Assembly (NCBI GenBank): GCA_019695185.1
Contig: JAIBAN010000001.1
Span: forward strand, 1-64,000
Origin: Blastocatellia bacterium
GTDB lineage: Bacteria; Acidobacteriota; Blastocatellia; Chloracidobacteriales; Chloracidobacteriaceae
Length of the DNA: 64,000 bases
Direction of reading: 5' to 3'
The notes below the pieces were generated by a model. The model saw nothing but the letters and a program-made list of their open reading frames with translations, was not told where the DNA came from and did not search any database. The position numbers were made by a program, and so were the translations under genes. Positions 1 through 8,742 of this stretch are shown in pieces (positions within the stretch are counted from its first letter, which is position 1; the number at the start of each line of letters is the position of its first letter).

Positions 1-1
1 C

Positions 2-796
2 CGGACGCTTTCGCTCCAGGGCGTGGTGGAGGCCCAGCGGGATTTGAACATCTGGCTGATTTTGTTCCAGTTACCAGCGTTTGTGATGTACCTTTTTGCG
101 GCTGTGGCCGAAACCAACCGGGCACCTTTTGACCTGGCAGAAGCCGAATCGGAACTGGTCGGCGGATTTCACACCGAATACAGCGGATTCCGTTTTTCCA
201 TCTACTTCATTGCCGAGTACGCCAACATGGTGGTGGTTTCGGCCATTGCCGTCGCACTGTTTCTGGGCGGCTGGTATTTGCCCCTGGGCAATGGTCTGGC
301 AGCCTGGTTTGAAAAACGTCCGGACCTGTTTGCTTTGCTGGGGGTGCTGGTCTTTGCCGCCAAAACCGCTTTTGTGCTGTATCTGTTTTTCTGGTTGCGC
401 TGGACGTTTCCCCGGTATCGTTTTGACCAACTGATGGACATCGGCTGGAAATGGATGATTCCGTCGGCCCTGCTGAATATCGTCCTGACCGCCATTATTT
501 TCACGGTGGGGCAGGAACTGAACCTGATTCGGGCCAAAGGCGATGGATTGGTAATTACTCCCCTGGGCTATGGGTATTTTATCGGTATGAGCGTGCTGTC
601 ACTGATACCGATTGCACTGCTTTTGCAGACCATCAATCAGAATTCACGGACGTTCAACCTGCATGCCCACCGGACCACGATACGGTTCAGTGAACGCTAC
701 GCCAGCCCGAAAGAAGACGTTGCGCCTGCGGCAGAAACTAAATCCGAATCAGCTCAGGCTGATTCACCAACTGCATCTGAGACCAAAAAGGATTAA
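2..796 (+). CDS. nuoH: NADH-quinone oxidoreductase subunit H, 5'-truncated by window edge
   Basis: This is the C-terminal part of the complex I membrane subunit that sits at the quinone-binding interface. The reading frame is open at the window edge, so the start is missing. The conserved segments ETNRAPFDLAEAESELV and HTEYSGFRF are present, followed by four or five hydrophobic helices. After the usual end of NuoH the protein continues with one extra hydrophobic stretch and a polar, Ala/Ser/Glu-rich tail of about 60 residues, longer than in most homologues. It is the first gene of a nuoH-X-nuoJKLMN run on the same strand. The identity is secure; the function of the tail is unknown. Confidence 0.95.
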   Translation, partial: RTLSLQGVVEAQRDLNIWLILFQLPAFVMYLFAAVAETNRAPFDLAEAESELVGGFHTEYSGFRFSIYFIAEYANMVVVSAIAVALFLGGWYLPLGNGLAAWFEKRPDLFALLGVLVFAAKTAFVLYLFFWLRWTFPRYRFDQLMDIGWKWMIPSALLNIVLTAIIFTVGQELNLIRAKGDGLVITPLGYGYFIGMSVLSLIPIALLLQTINQNSRTFNLHAHRTTIRFSERYASPKEDVAPAAETKSESAQADSPTASETKKD

Positions 797-808
797 ACAG
801 GAAATCGC

Positions 809-1195
809 ATGGGACGTATTGTCACAGCCGTTCGCATTGAAAATACAACCGACCCGGAACGCACCATCCGGTGCAATGCCCTGGTCAGCACGGGCACTGC
901 GCATCTGGTGTTGCCGGCTGCCTGGAGGGACCAGATTGGGGAACTGAACATCGTCACTTCGGTGGACCTGGAAATGCCCGATGGCTCAACTGTGCGGGGC
1001 GATGTCTACGGCCCGGTGCGGGTTACCGTGGACGGATTCCGTCCGGTTTATAACGAAGTGGTCTTTCTGGACATGCATCCGGAAAACGGCATCTACGAGC
1101 CGCTGGTGGGTTATCTCATCCTGGAACAGTGTCAAGCTGCTGTGGATATGGTCGGACACCGGTTGCTGCCGGTCAATCGCATGGATTTGAAATAA
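809..1195 (+). CDS. Aspartic-protease-like (clan AA) protein inside the nuo operon
   Basis: This gene encodes 128 residues and lies 12 bases after nuoH, in the position nuoI occupies in most complex I operons. It has no CxxCxxC ferredoxin motifs, so it is not NuoI. The segment ALVSTGTAHLVLP resembles the flap-side active-site strand of small retropepsin-like (clan AA) proteins, whose usual motif is LVDTGA. Here the catalytic Asp position reads Ser, which suggests an inactive relative or a misleading similarity. A central EVVFLDMHPENGIYEPLVGYLILEQ stretch fits the second half of that fold. No signal peptide or membrane segment is visible. The start is the first ATG after the nuoH stop. Cotranscription with complex I is likely; a role in it is unproven. 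Confidence 0.7.
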   Translation: MGRIVTAVRIENTTDPERTIRCNALVSTGTAHLVLPAAWRDQIGELNIVTSVDLEMPDGSTVRGDVYGPVRVTVDGFRPVYNEVVFLDMHPENGIYEPLVGYLILEQCQAAVDMVGHRLLPVNRMDLK

Positions 1196-1254
1196 GTCTT
1201 GAGAGTCTTGGAAGTCGAAGCATTCTCAATTCCAGAATTCTCGATTAGGTATTT

Positions 1255-1827
1255 ATGCAGCTTTTAGGTTACGAAGCATTTTTCTTTTATATGTTTGCCT
1301 TTGCGGCGCTGATTACCGGTGTGTTTACGGTGTCGTCCCGCAATCCGGTGCATTGTGCCCTGTTTTTGATTTCCACCCTGGTGAGCATTGCCGGAATGTT
1401 TTTGCTGTTGGGGGCGGAATTTATTGCCGGGTCGCAAATTCTGGTTTATGTCGGTGGAGTGATGGTTCTCTTTCTGTTTGTGGTGATGCTGGTCAAAGTC
1501 CGCGAAGAGGAAGTGGGTGCCTTCAGCCGTCAGACCACCCTGGGAGTGATTGTGGCCGGACTCGTGGCAATCGGTATTTTGGGTTCGGTCTATACCGCCC
1601 AGCGCTCCGGTTTTTTCAAAGTCAAATCGGAGAATGCGCTGGTTGAAAGCAAGGCTGACCCATATTCTCCAGCCGGGAAAATTTCCACCAACACCGAAAC
1701 CTTTGGGGCAGACCTCTACACGCGCGGAGCACTTCCGTTTGAAATCGCCTCAGTCATTTTGTTGGTGGCGATTGTGGGAGCAGTCATGCTTGCCCGTGAC
1801 CGCAAACAGGAGGAGAAATACCCCTGA
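1255..1827 (+). CDS. nuoJ: NADH-quinone oxidoreductase subunit J
   Basis: NuoJ is a complex I membrane subunit that links the quinone site to the antiporter-like subunits. The 190-residue product has five hydrophobic helices. The family pattern is clear: NPVHCALFLISTLVSIAGMF in helix 2, then an FIAGSQILVYVGGVMVLFLFVVML block in helix 3, which carries the pi-bulge region of NuoJ. A soluble loop follows and the last helix ends with ARDRKQEEKYP. An AGG triplet lies about seven bases before the ATG. It is preceded by a 59-base gap that contains a degenerate TTCTCAATT repeat and is followed by nuoK. Confidence 0.95.
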   Translation: MQLLGYEAFFFYMFAFAALITGVFTVSSRNPVHCALFLISTLVSIAGMFLLLGAEFIAGSQILVYVGGVMVLFLFVVMLVKVREEEVGAFSRQTTLGVIVAGLVAIGILGSVYTAQRSGFFKVKSENALVESKADPYSPAGKISTNTETFGADLYTRGALPFEIASVILLVAIVGAVMLARDRKQEEKYP

Positions 1828-1832
1828 AAGGG

Positions 1833-1860
1833 TTGAGTTGTTCATTTTGAGTTGTTCATT
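1833..1860. repeat. Two 14-base units (TTGAGTTGTTCATT) between nuoJ and nuoK
   Basis: TTGAGTTGTTCATT occurs twice in tandem (1833-1846, 1847-1860). The period is twice seven, like other arrays here. It lies just after the nuoJ stop. Confidence 0.85.
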
Positions 1861-1903
1861 TTGTGTTTGGGGCTTGCAGCAATTTTGGCGAAATCAAATT
1901 GGT

Positions 1904-2329
1904 ATGAATTCATTACTTTGTTCGGCTTTGTTTTTTTTATTCAACGCGGCCCAGGCAGCCCAGCAGGCCCTGCCGGAGGATGGCGGCGGTCCCTTGGCTG
2001 GTTTGAAACAGGCCGGCACCGTTAATTTCGTCGTTTTGGCGGGGCTTCTGTTTGTGGTGGGCATGGCCGGAGTGCTGACCCGGCGCAACATCATTGTGAT
2101 TTTTATGTCCATTGAGCTGATGCTCAATGCCACCAACTTGAATTTTATTGCCTTTGCCCGGTATTGGCAGTTACAGGGCTCTCTCACCGCCGCCAATGGT
2201 CAAATGTTCACGTTGTTTGTGATTGTGGTGGCTGCGGCTGAGGCCGCCATCGGGCTGGCGTTGATTCTGGCTCATTACCGCAACCGCAAAACGGTTGAGG
2301 TGGATGAGATTGATTTGCTCAAGTGGTAA
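1904..2329 (+). CDS. nuoK: NADH-quinone oxidoreductase subunit K with N-terminal extension
   Basis: NuoK is a three-helix proton-channel subunit of complex I. The core contains both conserved membrane glutamates, in FMSIELMLNATNLNF and in VAAAEAAIGLALI. The product is 141 residues against about 100 for the family. The extra 40 N-terminal residues look like a cleavable signal sequence followed by a Gly/Pro-rich linker. I chose the ATG at 1904; the frame is open further upstream, but that would overlap nuoJ and run through a repeat. An alternative internal start would restore the usual length, but no ATG lies at the expected place. The array after the stop separates it from nuoL. Confidence 0.9.
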   Translation: MNSLLCSALFFLFNAAQAAQQALPEDGGGPLAGLKQAGTVNFVVLAGLLFVVGMAGVLTRRNIIVIFMSIELMLNATNLNFIAFARYWQLQGSLTAANGQMFTLFVIVVAAAEAAIGLALILAHYRNRKTVEVDEIDLLKW

Positions 2330-2335
2330 GGCAAT

Positions 2336-2514
2336 CAGGACTGAGGACTGAGGACTGAGGACTGAGACAGACAGGACCGAGGACTTGGGACGAGGAGCTG
2401 AGAAGGCTTTACTGCTGGTGTTTTACTCACAACTGGTTCATTGAGATAAATTCGATTTTTGGTGCAGAGGATTTACTCAGTCCTCAGTCCTCAGTCCTCA
2501 GTCCTCAGTCCTCA
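2336..2514. repeat. Inverted CTGAGGA arrays between nuoK and nuoL
   Basis: The left arm (2336-2367) has four units and the right arm (2475-2514) has five or six units of TCCTCAG. They are 107 bases apart. The right arm ends seven bases before the nuoL ATG. Confidence 0.96.
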
Positions 2515-2521
2515 AAAAAAT

Positions 2522-4861
2522 ATGAACCTCACCGCCTATATTCCGCTCTTTCCGTTGGTTGGTTTTTTGATAAACGGATTGGCGGCCAAACGACTCAGGT
2601 TTTCGGAAACCGCCATCGGCAGCATTGCCTGCACGATGATTGCCTTGTCGTTTGTCTGCTCAGTCGTTGCGGTGCTTGATTACTATTCGTTTGCCAAAAA
2701 CCCCACCACTCAGGCTTTGTTTTTGAAAAAAGAAGCCGCTTTGATTGAACGTGCGCGCGGCCCCAAGGACGATGTGACCGAAGTTCGGAGTGCGGCCCCG
2801 GAGCATGGCCATGCCGGGACGGAAGCGGTAGCCACGCCGTATGTCCAAACGGTGTTTACCTGGATTCCCGGCGGCGGGGCGTTACGGTCATTGGGACCGG
2901 CGAAAAACAAGGAAAATGCCGAACTGACGATTGAATGGGCCTATCAACTGGACCAGCTTTCAGGCTTGTATGTGTTGTTTGTGACCTTTGTCGGCTTTTT
3001 GATTCATGTCTTTGCGGTGGGCTATATGCACGGAGAAGCCGGATTTGCCCGGTTTTTTGCCTACCTCAATCTGTTCATGTTCATGATGCTGACGCTCGTG
3101 CTGGGCGCAAACTTTGTCATGATGTTTGTCGGCTGGGAGGGCGTGGGGCTTTGTTCATTTCTGTTGATTGGATATTACTTTCAGAAAAAAGAAGCCGGAG
3201 ATGCCAGTAAAAAAGCCTTTGTTGTCAACCGGATTGGCGATTTCGGGCTGATGTTGGGAATGATGGGGGTTTTTGCGGTGTTTGGAACCCTCAACTTCCA
3301 CGAAGTGATGCCGATGGCCAAGGCCCTTTCAGTGGAACCCCTGGGGCTCAGTTCCTTCAGCCTGACAACCGGGGTGCTGACGCTGATTACGTTAGCCCTT
3401 TTTGTGGGAGCCGTCGGTAAGAGCGCCCAGATACCGCTCTTTATCTGGCTGCCGGATGCCATGGCCGGTCCGACCCCGGTTTCGGCACTCATCCATGCCG
3501 CCACGATGGTCACGGCAGGCGTGTACATGGTGGCACGGTGCAATCCGTTGTTCCATCGGGCTCCGACCACCATGTTGATTATGGCGCTGGTTGGTTGTGC
3601 GACTGCCTTTGTGGCGGCCACAATTGGCCTGACCCAGACGGACATCAAGAAAGTCCTGGCCTATTCAACCGTTTCACAGCTTGGGTTTATGTTTCTCGGT
3701 TGCGGCGTCGGAGCCGTCACGGCGGGCGTCTTTCACGTTGTGACCCATGCTTTTTTCAAAGCTCAATTGTTTTTGGGAGCCGGCAGCGTCATCCACGGTG
3801 GTTCACCGAGCGGTCACGAACAGGAATTATCGCGGTTTGGCAATTTCCGGGCGTACATGCCGACCACCTATAAAACCATGCTCATGTCGCTCTTTGCGAT
3901 TTGCGGAATCGTGCCGTTTGCCGGATTTTTCAGCAAAGACGAGATTCTGGCCCAGACCCTGCATACTTCGGTTTTAGGCGGAGCCTGGGGAACCGGCCTG
4001 TATGCAGTTGGGTTCCTGACTGCCGGAGTGACCGCGTTTTACATGACAAGGCTGATGTGCCTGACCTTTTTCGGTTCGGACCGCTGGAAAGAGGCCCCGG
4101 CCCACCATTCCCACGAAAACGAAGATGATGCGGACGATGTGCATCAGCACCACGGACATGGGACGTTTCACCCGCACGAATCGCCGCTCGTTATGCGGCT
4201 GCCGCTCATCATTTTGGCCTTTTTCGCTGTGACGGCAGGCTTTTTCGGAGTGGCGGAAGAGTTAACCGGCGGAGCCGTTCCGAATCTGATTCATCATTGG
4301 CTGGCTCCGATGATTGATGTGGCGGGTAAGCCGCATGAGGCCGTGCATTTCGAGCCGATGGCCTGGGTTTTGGGGCTGGCCAGTTGTGGCTGGGCTTTGG
4401 CCATGATGTATGCCGCCTGGCATTGTTATGTCACGAAACCGGAAGTGCCCGCGGCCTTGGCCGAACGATTCCAGGCACTGTATCAGCTTAGTTTCCGCAA
4501 ATGGTACTGGGATGAATTGCTGGACGGGCACTTGGTTGAAGGCATCAAACGCCTGAATCAAGGGTTGTGGGATACTGACGCCCATCTGGTGGACGGCGGC
4601 GTCAACGGAACAGCTTGGCTGGCCCGCACTTCCAGTGTTGTCATGTCCTGGATAGACCGCTGGGTGGTGGATGCTCTGGTGAACTTTATGGCGTGGTTGA
4701 CGCGGCTGGGCTCCCTGACCATCCGGCAGATGCAAAACGGGACTGCCCAAACCTATCTGCTGGTTATGGTGCTGGGACTGGCCGCCTTGCTCTATCCGAT
4801 TGAGGCCCAGTTTTTTAGCGGATTTTTTGAATGGGTGCAGCAAAAGATGACCAATCGTTAA
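2522..4861 (+). CDS. nuoL: NADH-quinone oxidoreductase subunit L
   Basis: NuoL is the distal antiporter-like subunit of complex I. The 779-residue product has the family block with KKAFVVNRIGDFGLM and the segment IPLFIWLPDAMAGPTPVSALIHAATMV, the latter carrying the key Lys/His channel residues nearby. I place the start at ATG 2522. A start at 2459 would add 21 residues translated entirely from a CAGTCCT repeat array. The array stops seven bases before the ATG, leaving no Shine-Dalgarno sequence. The protein is longer than the E. coli subunit (613 residues) because of a soluble insertion near residues 80-130 and a His/Asp-rich loop near residues 525-555. Confidence 0.95.
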   Translation: MNLTAYIPLFPLVGFLINGLAAKRLRFSETAIGSIACTMIALSFVCSVVAVLDYYSFAKNPTTQALFLKKEAALIERARGPKDDVTEVRSAAPEHGHAGTEAVATPYVQTVFTWIPGGGALRSLGPAKNKENAELTIEWAYQLDQLSGLYVLFVTFVGFLIHVFAVGYMHGEAGFARFFAYLNLFMFMMLTLVLGANFVMMFVGWEGVGLCSFLLIGYYFQKKEAGDASKKAFVVNRIGDFGLMLGMMGVFAVFGTLNFHEVMPMAKALSVEPLGLSSFSLTTGVLTLITLALFVGAVGKSAQIPLFIWLPDAMAGPTPVSALIHAATMVTAGVYMVARCNPLFHRAPTTMLIMALVGCATAFVAATIGLTQTDIKKVLAYSTVSQLGFMFLGCGVGAVTAGVFHVVTHAFFKAQLFLGAGSVIHGGSPSGHEQELSRFGNFRAYMPTTYKTMLMSLFAICGIVPFAGFFSKDEILAQTLHTSVLGGAWGTGLYAVGFLTAGVTAFYMTRLMCLTFFGSDRWKEAPAHHSHENEDDADDVHQHHGHGTFHPHESPLVMRLPLIILAFFAVTAGFFGVAEELTGGAVPNLIHHWLAPMIDVAGKPHEAVHFEPMAWVLGLASCGWALAMMYAAWHCYVTKPEVPAALAERFQALYQLSFRKWYWDELLDGHLVEGIKRLNQGLWDTDAHLVDGGVNGTAWLARTSSVVMSWIDRWVVDALVNFMAWLTRLGSLTIRQMQNGTAQTYLLVMVLGLAALLYPIEAQFFSGFFEWVQQKMTNR

Positions 4862-4880
4862 AATTCCAACGAGGAAAAGA

Positions 4881-6587
4881 ATGATGTTCCCCCCACTTCT
4901 GGCGACCGGCATTGAACCGGCACACTTCGACATTGGAAACATAGGGTTGCTCTCGCTGGTGGTTTGGCTGCCGCTGGTTGGCGCACTGGCATTGATGTTT
5001 TTCATCAACAAGGAAAAAACCGACCTCATCAGGAAATTCACGACGGGTTGGTTTGCTTTGTGTATGGTTCCGGCAATCTTGCTGGTCATCAAATGGAAAC
5101 CGGACGTCCAGGGACTTCAGTTCATCGAAAACTATGAATGGATTCCGATGATTGGAGCCAAGTACCAGCTTGGAGTGGATGGCATGGCCCTGGTGCTGGT
5201 GTTGCTGACGGCGCTTTTGGGAGTGCTGGCGGCACTCTGTTCCTGGGAATACATCACGACCCGGACCAAGGAATATTACGTCTTCCTGTTGTTGCTCCAG
5301 ACCGGAATGCTGGGTGTTTTCGCTGCTGCGGACCTCTTTCTGTTTTACGTCTTTTTCGAGGTCATGCTGGTGCCAATGTATTTTCTGATTGGCATTTGGG
5401 GCGGGGAACGACGGTTGTATGCCGCCATCAAGTTCTTTCTCTACACGCTGGTTGGTTCGGTGCTCATGCTGCTGGCCATTTTGAAGCTCTATTTTGCCGC
5501 ACCGGGCGTGGCCGTAGCCCATCCGAAGGAAGTGGCCGATTCGGTGGCCCTCCTGGTTGGCAACAATTCAGGCATGCTGGCTCTGGTACAGGATGGAATT
5601 GACGTTGCCCGCAACGCCGGGGGGCCATCGGGGGCTGCCGGGACTTTCAACCTGTTTGCCTTGCAGGCACTGGGAAGCGCGCGCGGGGCGGATGGTCTGG
5701 GGTTCATTCCGCTCAACTGGCAATTATGGATGTTTGCCGGGTTTGCCATCGGCTTTATGATTAAAGTGCCGATGTTCCCGTTTCATACGTGGCTGCCGGA
5801 TGCCCACGTGGAAGCCCCCACCGCCGGGTCGGTGGTGCTGGCGGGGGTGTTGCTCAAAATCGGAACCTATGGTTTTCTGCGGTTTAATTTTCCCATGTTC
5901 CCGGATGCAGCCAAACATCCGGTTACGCTTTCGGTTCTGGGCACCCTGGCGATTATCGGGATTGTCTATGGCTCGCTGGTGGCGATGGCCCAAAAGGACA
6001 TGAAAAAACTGGTGGCCTATTCATCGGTCGGGCACATGGGGCTGTGTATGCTTTCCATGCTGGCGTTGAATCCCAACGGCATCAACGGCTCCGTATTGCA
6101 GATGCTGAATCACGGGATTTCGACCGGCGCGCTCTTTTTGTTGGTCGGAGTGATTTACGAACGGCGTCATACCCGCCAAATCTCCGAGTTTGGCGGATTG
6201 GCCAACGTGGTACCGGCCTATGCGACGATTTTCTTCATCACCACCTTGTCTTCTATCGGGGTGCCGCTTCTGAATGGGTTCATTGGCGAATTTGTCGGGT
6301 TGCGGGGCGTACTTGAAGCCAAAGTAAGCTGGGCTTTCTGGGGAGCGACGGGCATTATTTTGGGTGCCGCCTATATGCTTTGGCTGTATCAACGGGTATT
6401 TTTTGGCACAGTCACCAATCCGCGCAACGAAGGGCTTTCCGATTTGACCGCCCGCGAATGGGCTTATCTGCTGCCGCTGGTGGTTTTGATGTTTTGGATT
6501 GGAATCTATCCGAAACCGGTTATGAAATACATTGACGGTCCGACCAACACCATCGTCAAGCAGGTGTCACCGGGCTACTTCAAATAA
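4881..6587 (+). CDS. nuoM: NADH-quinone oxidoreductase subunit M
   Basis: NuoM is the second antiporter-like proton-pumping subunit of complex I. The 568-residue product contains the hallmark segments FHTWLPDAHVEAPTAGSV and KKLVAYSSVGHMG, and a dozen or more hydrophobic helices. A loop of about 50 residues (near 210-270) is longer than in the E. coli protein. A GAGG Shine-Dalgarno sequence lies upstream of the first of two ATG codons. The gene follows nuoL by 19 bases without a repeat array, in contrast to the nuoK-nuoL and nuoM-nuoN junctions. Confidence 0.96.
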   Translation: MMFPPLLATGIEPAHFDIGNIGLLSLVVWLPLVGALALMFFINKEKTDLIRKFTTGWFALCMVPAILLVIKWKPDVQGLQFIENYEWIPMIGAKYQLGVDGMALVLVLLTALLGVLAALCSWEYITTRTKEYYVFLLLLQTGMLGVFAAADLFLFYVFFEVMLVPMYFLIGIWGGERRLYAAIKFFLYTLVGSVLMLLAILKLYFAAPGVAVAHPKEVADSVALLVGNNSGMLALVQDGIDVARNAGGPSGAAGTFNLFALQALGSARGADGLGFIPLNWQLWMFAGFAIGFMIKVPMFPFHTWLPDAHVEAPTAGSVVLAGVLLKIGTYGFLRFNFPMFPDAAKHPVTLSVLGTLAIIGIVYGSLVAMAQKDMKKLVAYSSVGHMGLCMLSMLALNPNGINGSVLQMLNHGISTGALFLLVGVIYERRHTRQISEFGGLANVVPAYATIFFITTLSSIGVPLLNGFIGEFVGLRGVLEAKVSWAFWGATGIILGAAYMLWLYQRVFFGTVTNPRNEGLSDLTAREWAYLLPLVVLMFWIGIYPKPVMKYIDGPTNTIVKQVSPGYFK

Positions 6588-6714
6588 ATTGAGAATTGAG
6601 AATTGAGAATTTTTCCTGAATGAGCCAAACGGTTCATTCTGGTGAGACATAGCGAGAATTGATTCTCAATTCTCAATTCTCAATTCTCAATTCTCAATTC
6701 TCAATTCTCAATTG
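6588..6714. repeat. Inverted GAGAATT arrays between nuoM and nuoN
   Basis: The left arm (6588-6611) has three units right after the nuoM stop; the right arm (6663-6714) has about seven units of CTCAATT and ends nine bases before the nuoN ATG. Confidence 0.96.
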
Positions 6715-6723
6715 GGTTTTTCG

Positions 6724-8313
6724 ATGCCTTTACTCAATATTCTTGGTTATCCCACCATTTACGAAACCTTTGCCATTTTGCCGGAACTGTTACTGGTTCT
6801 GTTTGGCTGTGCGGCTTTGGTGTTGGATGTGCTCCTGCCTCGTGAACGAAAAGAACTGACCGCCTATTTCTGTCTTGCCGGGATTGGAACGGCACTGTTG
6901 GCGTTGTGGCAGGTGTTTGAAACAAACCGGATTCGGCTTCCTTTCACCGTGTTTTATGGAATGATTGCCGTGGACGGTTTTTCGCTGACTCTCCGTTTGG
7001 TGGCTTTGGTAGCCGCCGCATTGGCGATTGCCATGGCGGTCAAGTACCTGGATGTTGAAGAGGAACAGCACGGTGAATATTACGCCCTGATTCTGTTTGC
7101 AACGTCGGGGATGATGTTCCTTTCAAGCGGCGTGGATTTCATCACACTCTATGTGGGGCTTGAACTGATGGCCCTGTCAGTGTACGTGCTGGTGGGCTAT
7201 CTCAAATGGAATGTTCAGTTTCACGAAAAGCGCGGGGAAAAATCGAGCGAAGCGGCGCTTAAATATTTCCTCATGGGGGCGTTTTCTTCGGCCATTCTGC
7301 TCTTTGGTTTTTCCATCATTTTTGGCCTGACGGGAACCACCAACGTTGAACAGGTCGCCGGACTGCTGCCGGGTCTGTTTAAGGCCAATATGCTGACCAC
7401 CACCGGAGACGCCCGGCTGATGGCCATCATGGGAATTGCCCTGGTGGCCGCCGGATTGTTTTTCAAAATCGCCGCTGTTCCGTTTCACATGTGGGCTCCG
7501 GACGCTTACGAAGGCGCACCAACTTCGGTCACCGCATTTATGTCGGTCGGCCCGAAAGCCGCCAGCTATGCCATGCTCGCCCGGATTTTCCTGGTGGCGT
7601 TTGCCCCGTTGCGAGTGACCGGCGACCCACAGATTCCTGGCTGGGCAGTGATGTTTGGTGTGGTTGCCGCCCTGACGATGACCGTTGGCAACGTGGCTGC
7701 CGTGACCCAGCAAAACGCCAAGCGCCTGATGGCTTATTCCAGTATTTCCCATGCCGGATTCATTTTGTTGGGGTTTGTGGCGGGGAACGAAATGGGGTAT
7801 GCCGGGGCGGTATTTTACCTGATGGCCTATACGGTGATGAATCTGGGGGCTTTCGGCGTATTGCTCTCCCTGCGGAGTGAGGAACGGGTGGGGGACAAAC
7901 TCGACGATTTGAACGGCCTGTACCAAAAGCAGCCCGCCCTGGCACTGATGATGCTGGTTTGTCTGCTGAGTCTGGCAGGCATTCCGGGAACCGGCGGTTT
8001 TATGGGGAAATTCTATTTGTTTGGCGGTCTGATTCAGGCCGGTAACAAATGGATGAACATTCTGGCCGTCGTGGCGGCCCTCAATGTGGTGATTTCCCTG
8101 TATTATTACGCCCGCTTCATCAAAGCGATGTTTACCGGCAAGGAAAAAGAAGAGGCCCCGGTGACGCTTTCGCCGCCACTCCACGCGACGATTGTATTGA
8201 CTGTGATACTGGTTTTGGTGATGGGGCTCTATCCGCAACCTTTTAGTCAGCTTTCCCGCTTTGCGGTGGAAAGACTTGGTCCACCGACTCCGCCACAGGC
8301 TGCACAGAAGTAG
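6724..8313 (+). CDS. nuoN: NADH-quinone oxidoreductase subunit N
   Basis: NuoN is the third antiporter-like subunit of complex I. The 529-residue product has KYFLMGAFSSAILLFG, then FHMWAPDAYEGAPTSVTAF, and later AYSSISHAGFILLG, all standard for the family. I use ATG 6724. A TTG at 6712 lies in frame, but it sits on the edge of the CTCAATT array that fills the junction. There is no Shine-Dalgarno sequence: the array reaches to within ten bases of the ATG. The next gene, encoding an ATP synthase accessory protein, starts 56 bases later with no terminator between, so the nuo and atp genes are probably transcribed together. Confidence 0.96.
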   Translation: MPLLNILGYPTIYETFAILPELLLVLFGCAALVLDVLLPRERKELTAYFCLAGIGTALLALWQVFETNRIRLPFTVFYGMIAVDGFSLTLRLVALVAAALAIAMAVKYLDVEEEQHGEYYALILFATSGMMFLSSGVDFITLYVGLELMALSVYVLVGYLKWNVQFHEKRGEKSSEAALKYFLMGAFSSAILLFGFSIIFGLTGTTNVEQVAGLLPGLFKANMLTTTGDARLMAIMGIALVAAGLFFKIAAVPFHMWAPDAYEGAPTSVTAFMSVGPKAASYAMLARIFLVAFAPLRVTGDPQIPGWAVMFGVVAALTMTVGNVAAVTQQNAKRLMAYSSISHAGFILLGFVAGNEMGYAGAVFYLMAYTVMNLGAFGVLLSLRSEERVGDKLDDLNGLYQKQPALALMMLVCLLSLAGIPGTGGFMGKFYLFGGLIQAGNKWMNILAVVAALNVVISLYYYARFIKAMFTGKEKEEAPVTLSPPLHATIVLTVILVLVMGLYPQPFSQLSRFAVERLGPPTPPQAAQK

Positions 8314-8369
8314 CTCTGAGTGTTTGAAGGTTGAGTTGTTTGGGAACTGTTTTTCTGAGGAGTGCTGCC

Positions 8370-8612
8370 ATGCCGCTCTTGTCGCAAAATCCAAACGACA
8401 ATAATGACGGCATGTGGAAGCAAGCCCTTGTCTCGGTGGGCATTGCACTTTCCATTCCTTCGACCTTCGGGATTCCCCTGGGGTTAGGAATTTACCTTGA
8501 TTCCCAGTATCACACTGCTCCCCAATGGATGCTGATTCTGGGCGGGTTCGGGCTTTTGGGAATGGCCGTTGAGCTTTTCCAAATCTGGAAACGAAGCGGG
8601 CAGAAGGACTAA
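8370..8612 (+). CDS. AtpZ/AtpI-family ATP synthase accessory membrane protein
   Basis: The 80-residue product has two hydrophobic helices, SIPSTFGIPLGLGIYLD and LILGGFGLLGMAVELFQIWK. This is the usual form of the small AtpZ/AtpI (F0F1-ATPase gene 1-like) proteins encoded ahead of Fo genes; these have been linked to assembly or to Mg2+ and Ca2+ handling in some bacteria. The ATG is preceded by a good GAGGAG Shine-Dalgarno sequence at the right distance, which decides against an upstream TTG. Its place just before an AtpI-like gene and atpB supports the assignment. Confidence 0.8.
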   Translation: MPLLSQNPNDNNDGMWKQALVSVGIALSIPSTFGIPLGLGIYLDSQYHTAPQWMLILGGFGLLGMAVELFQIWKRSGQKD

Positions 8613-8628
8613 TGTGAAAAAAGAAAGA

Positions 8629-8680
8629 GCCACCTGAAGGCGGAACCCAGAACAGCCGCCTGAAGGCGGAACTCAAAACA
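8629..8680. repeat. Two 26-base palindromic units between the AtpZ-like and AtpI-like genes
   Basis: A 26-base unit containing CCGCCTGAAGGCGGAAC occurs twice in tandem (8629-8654, 8655-8680). The core CCGCCT-GA-AGGCGG of the second copy is a small perfect hairpin. It differs from the heptamer arrays. Confidence 0.85.
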
Positions 8681-8742
8681 CAAATTTGCATTTTTCCGGC
8701 GTGTCTGGTAAAAAGCCGAGTTCTTTTCAGAACCTGCAATTC

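Noticed and set aside
2336-2514. Possible CRISPR array
   Set aside because: The units are 7 bases long with no spacers between them, and no cas gene is present. The paired inverted arms are not a CRISPR pattern.
2459-2521. Upstream start for nuoL adding 21 residues
   Set aside because: These residues would be encoded wholly by the CAGTCCT array, and the segment is absent from NuoL proteins.
3530-3560. TGGCACGGTGCAATCCG as a sigma-54 promoter
   Set aside because: It is inside nuoL and lacks the GC element at the right distance.
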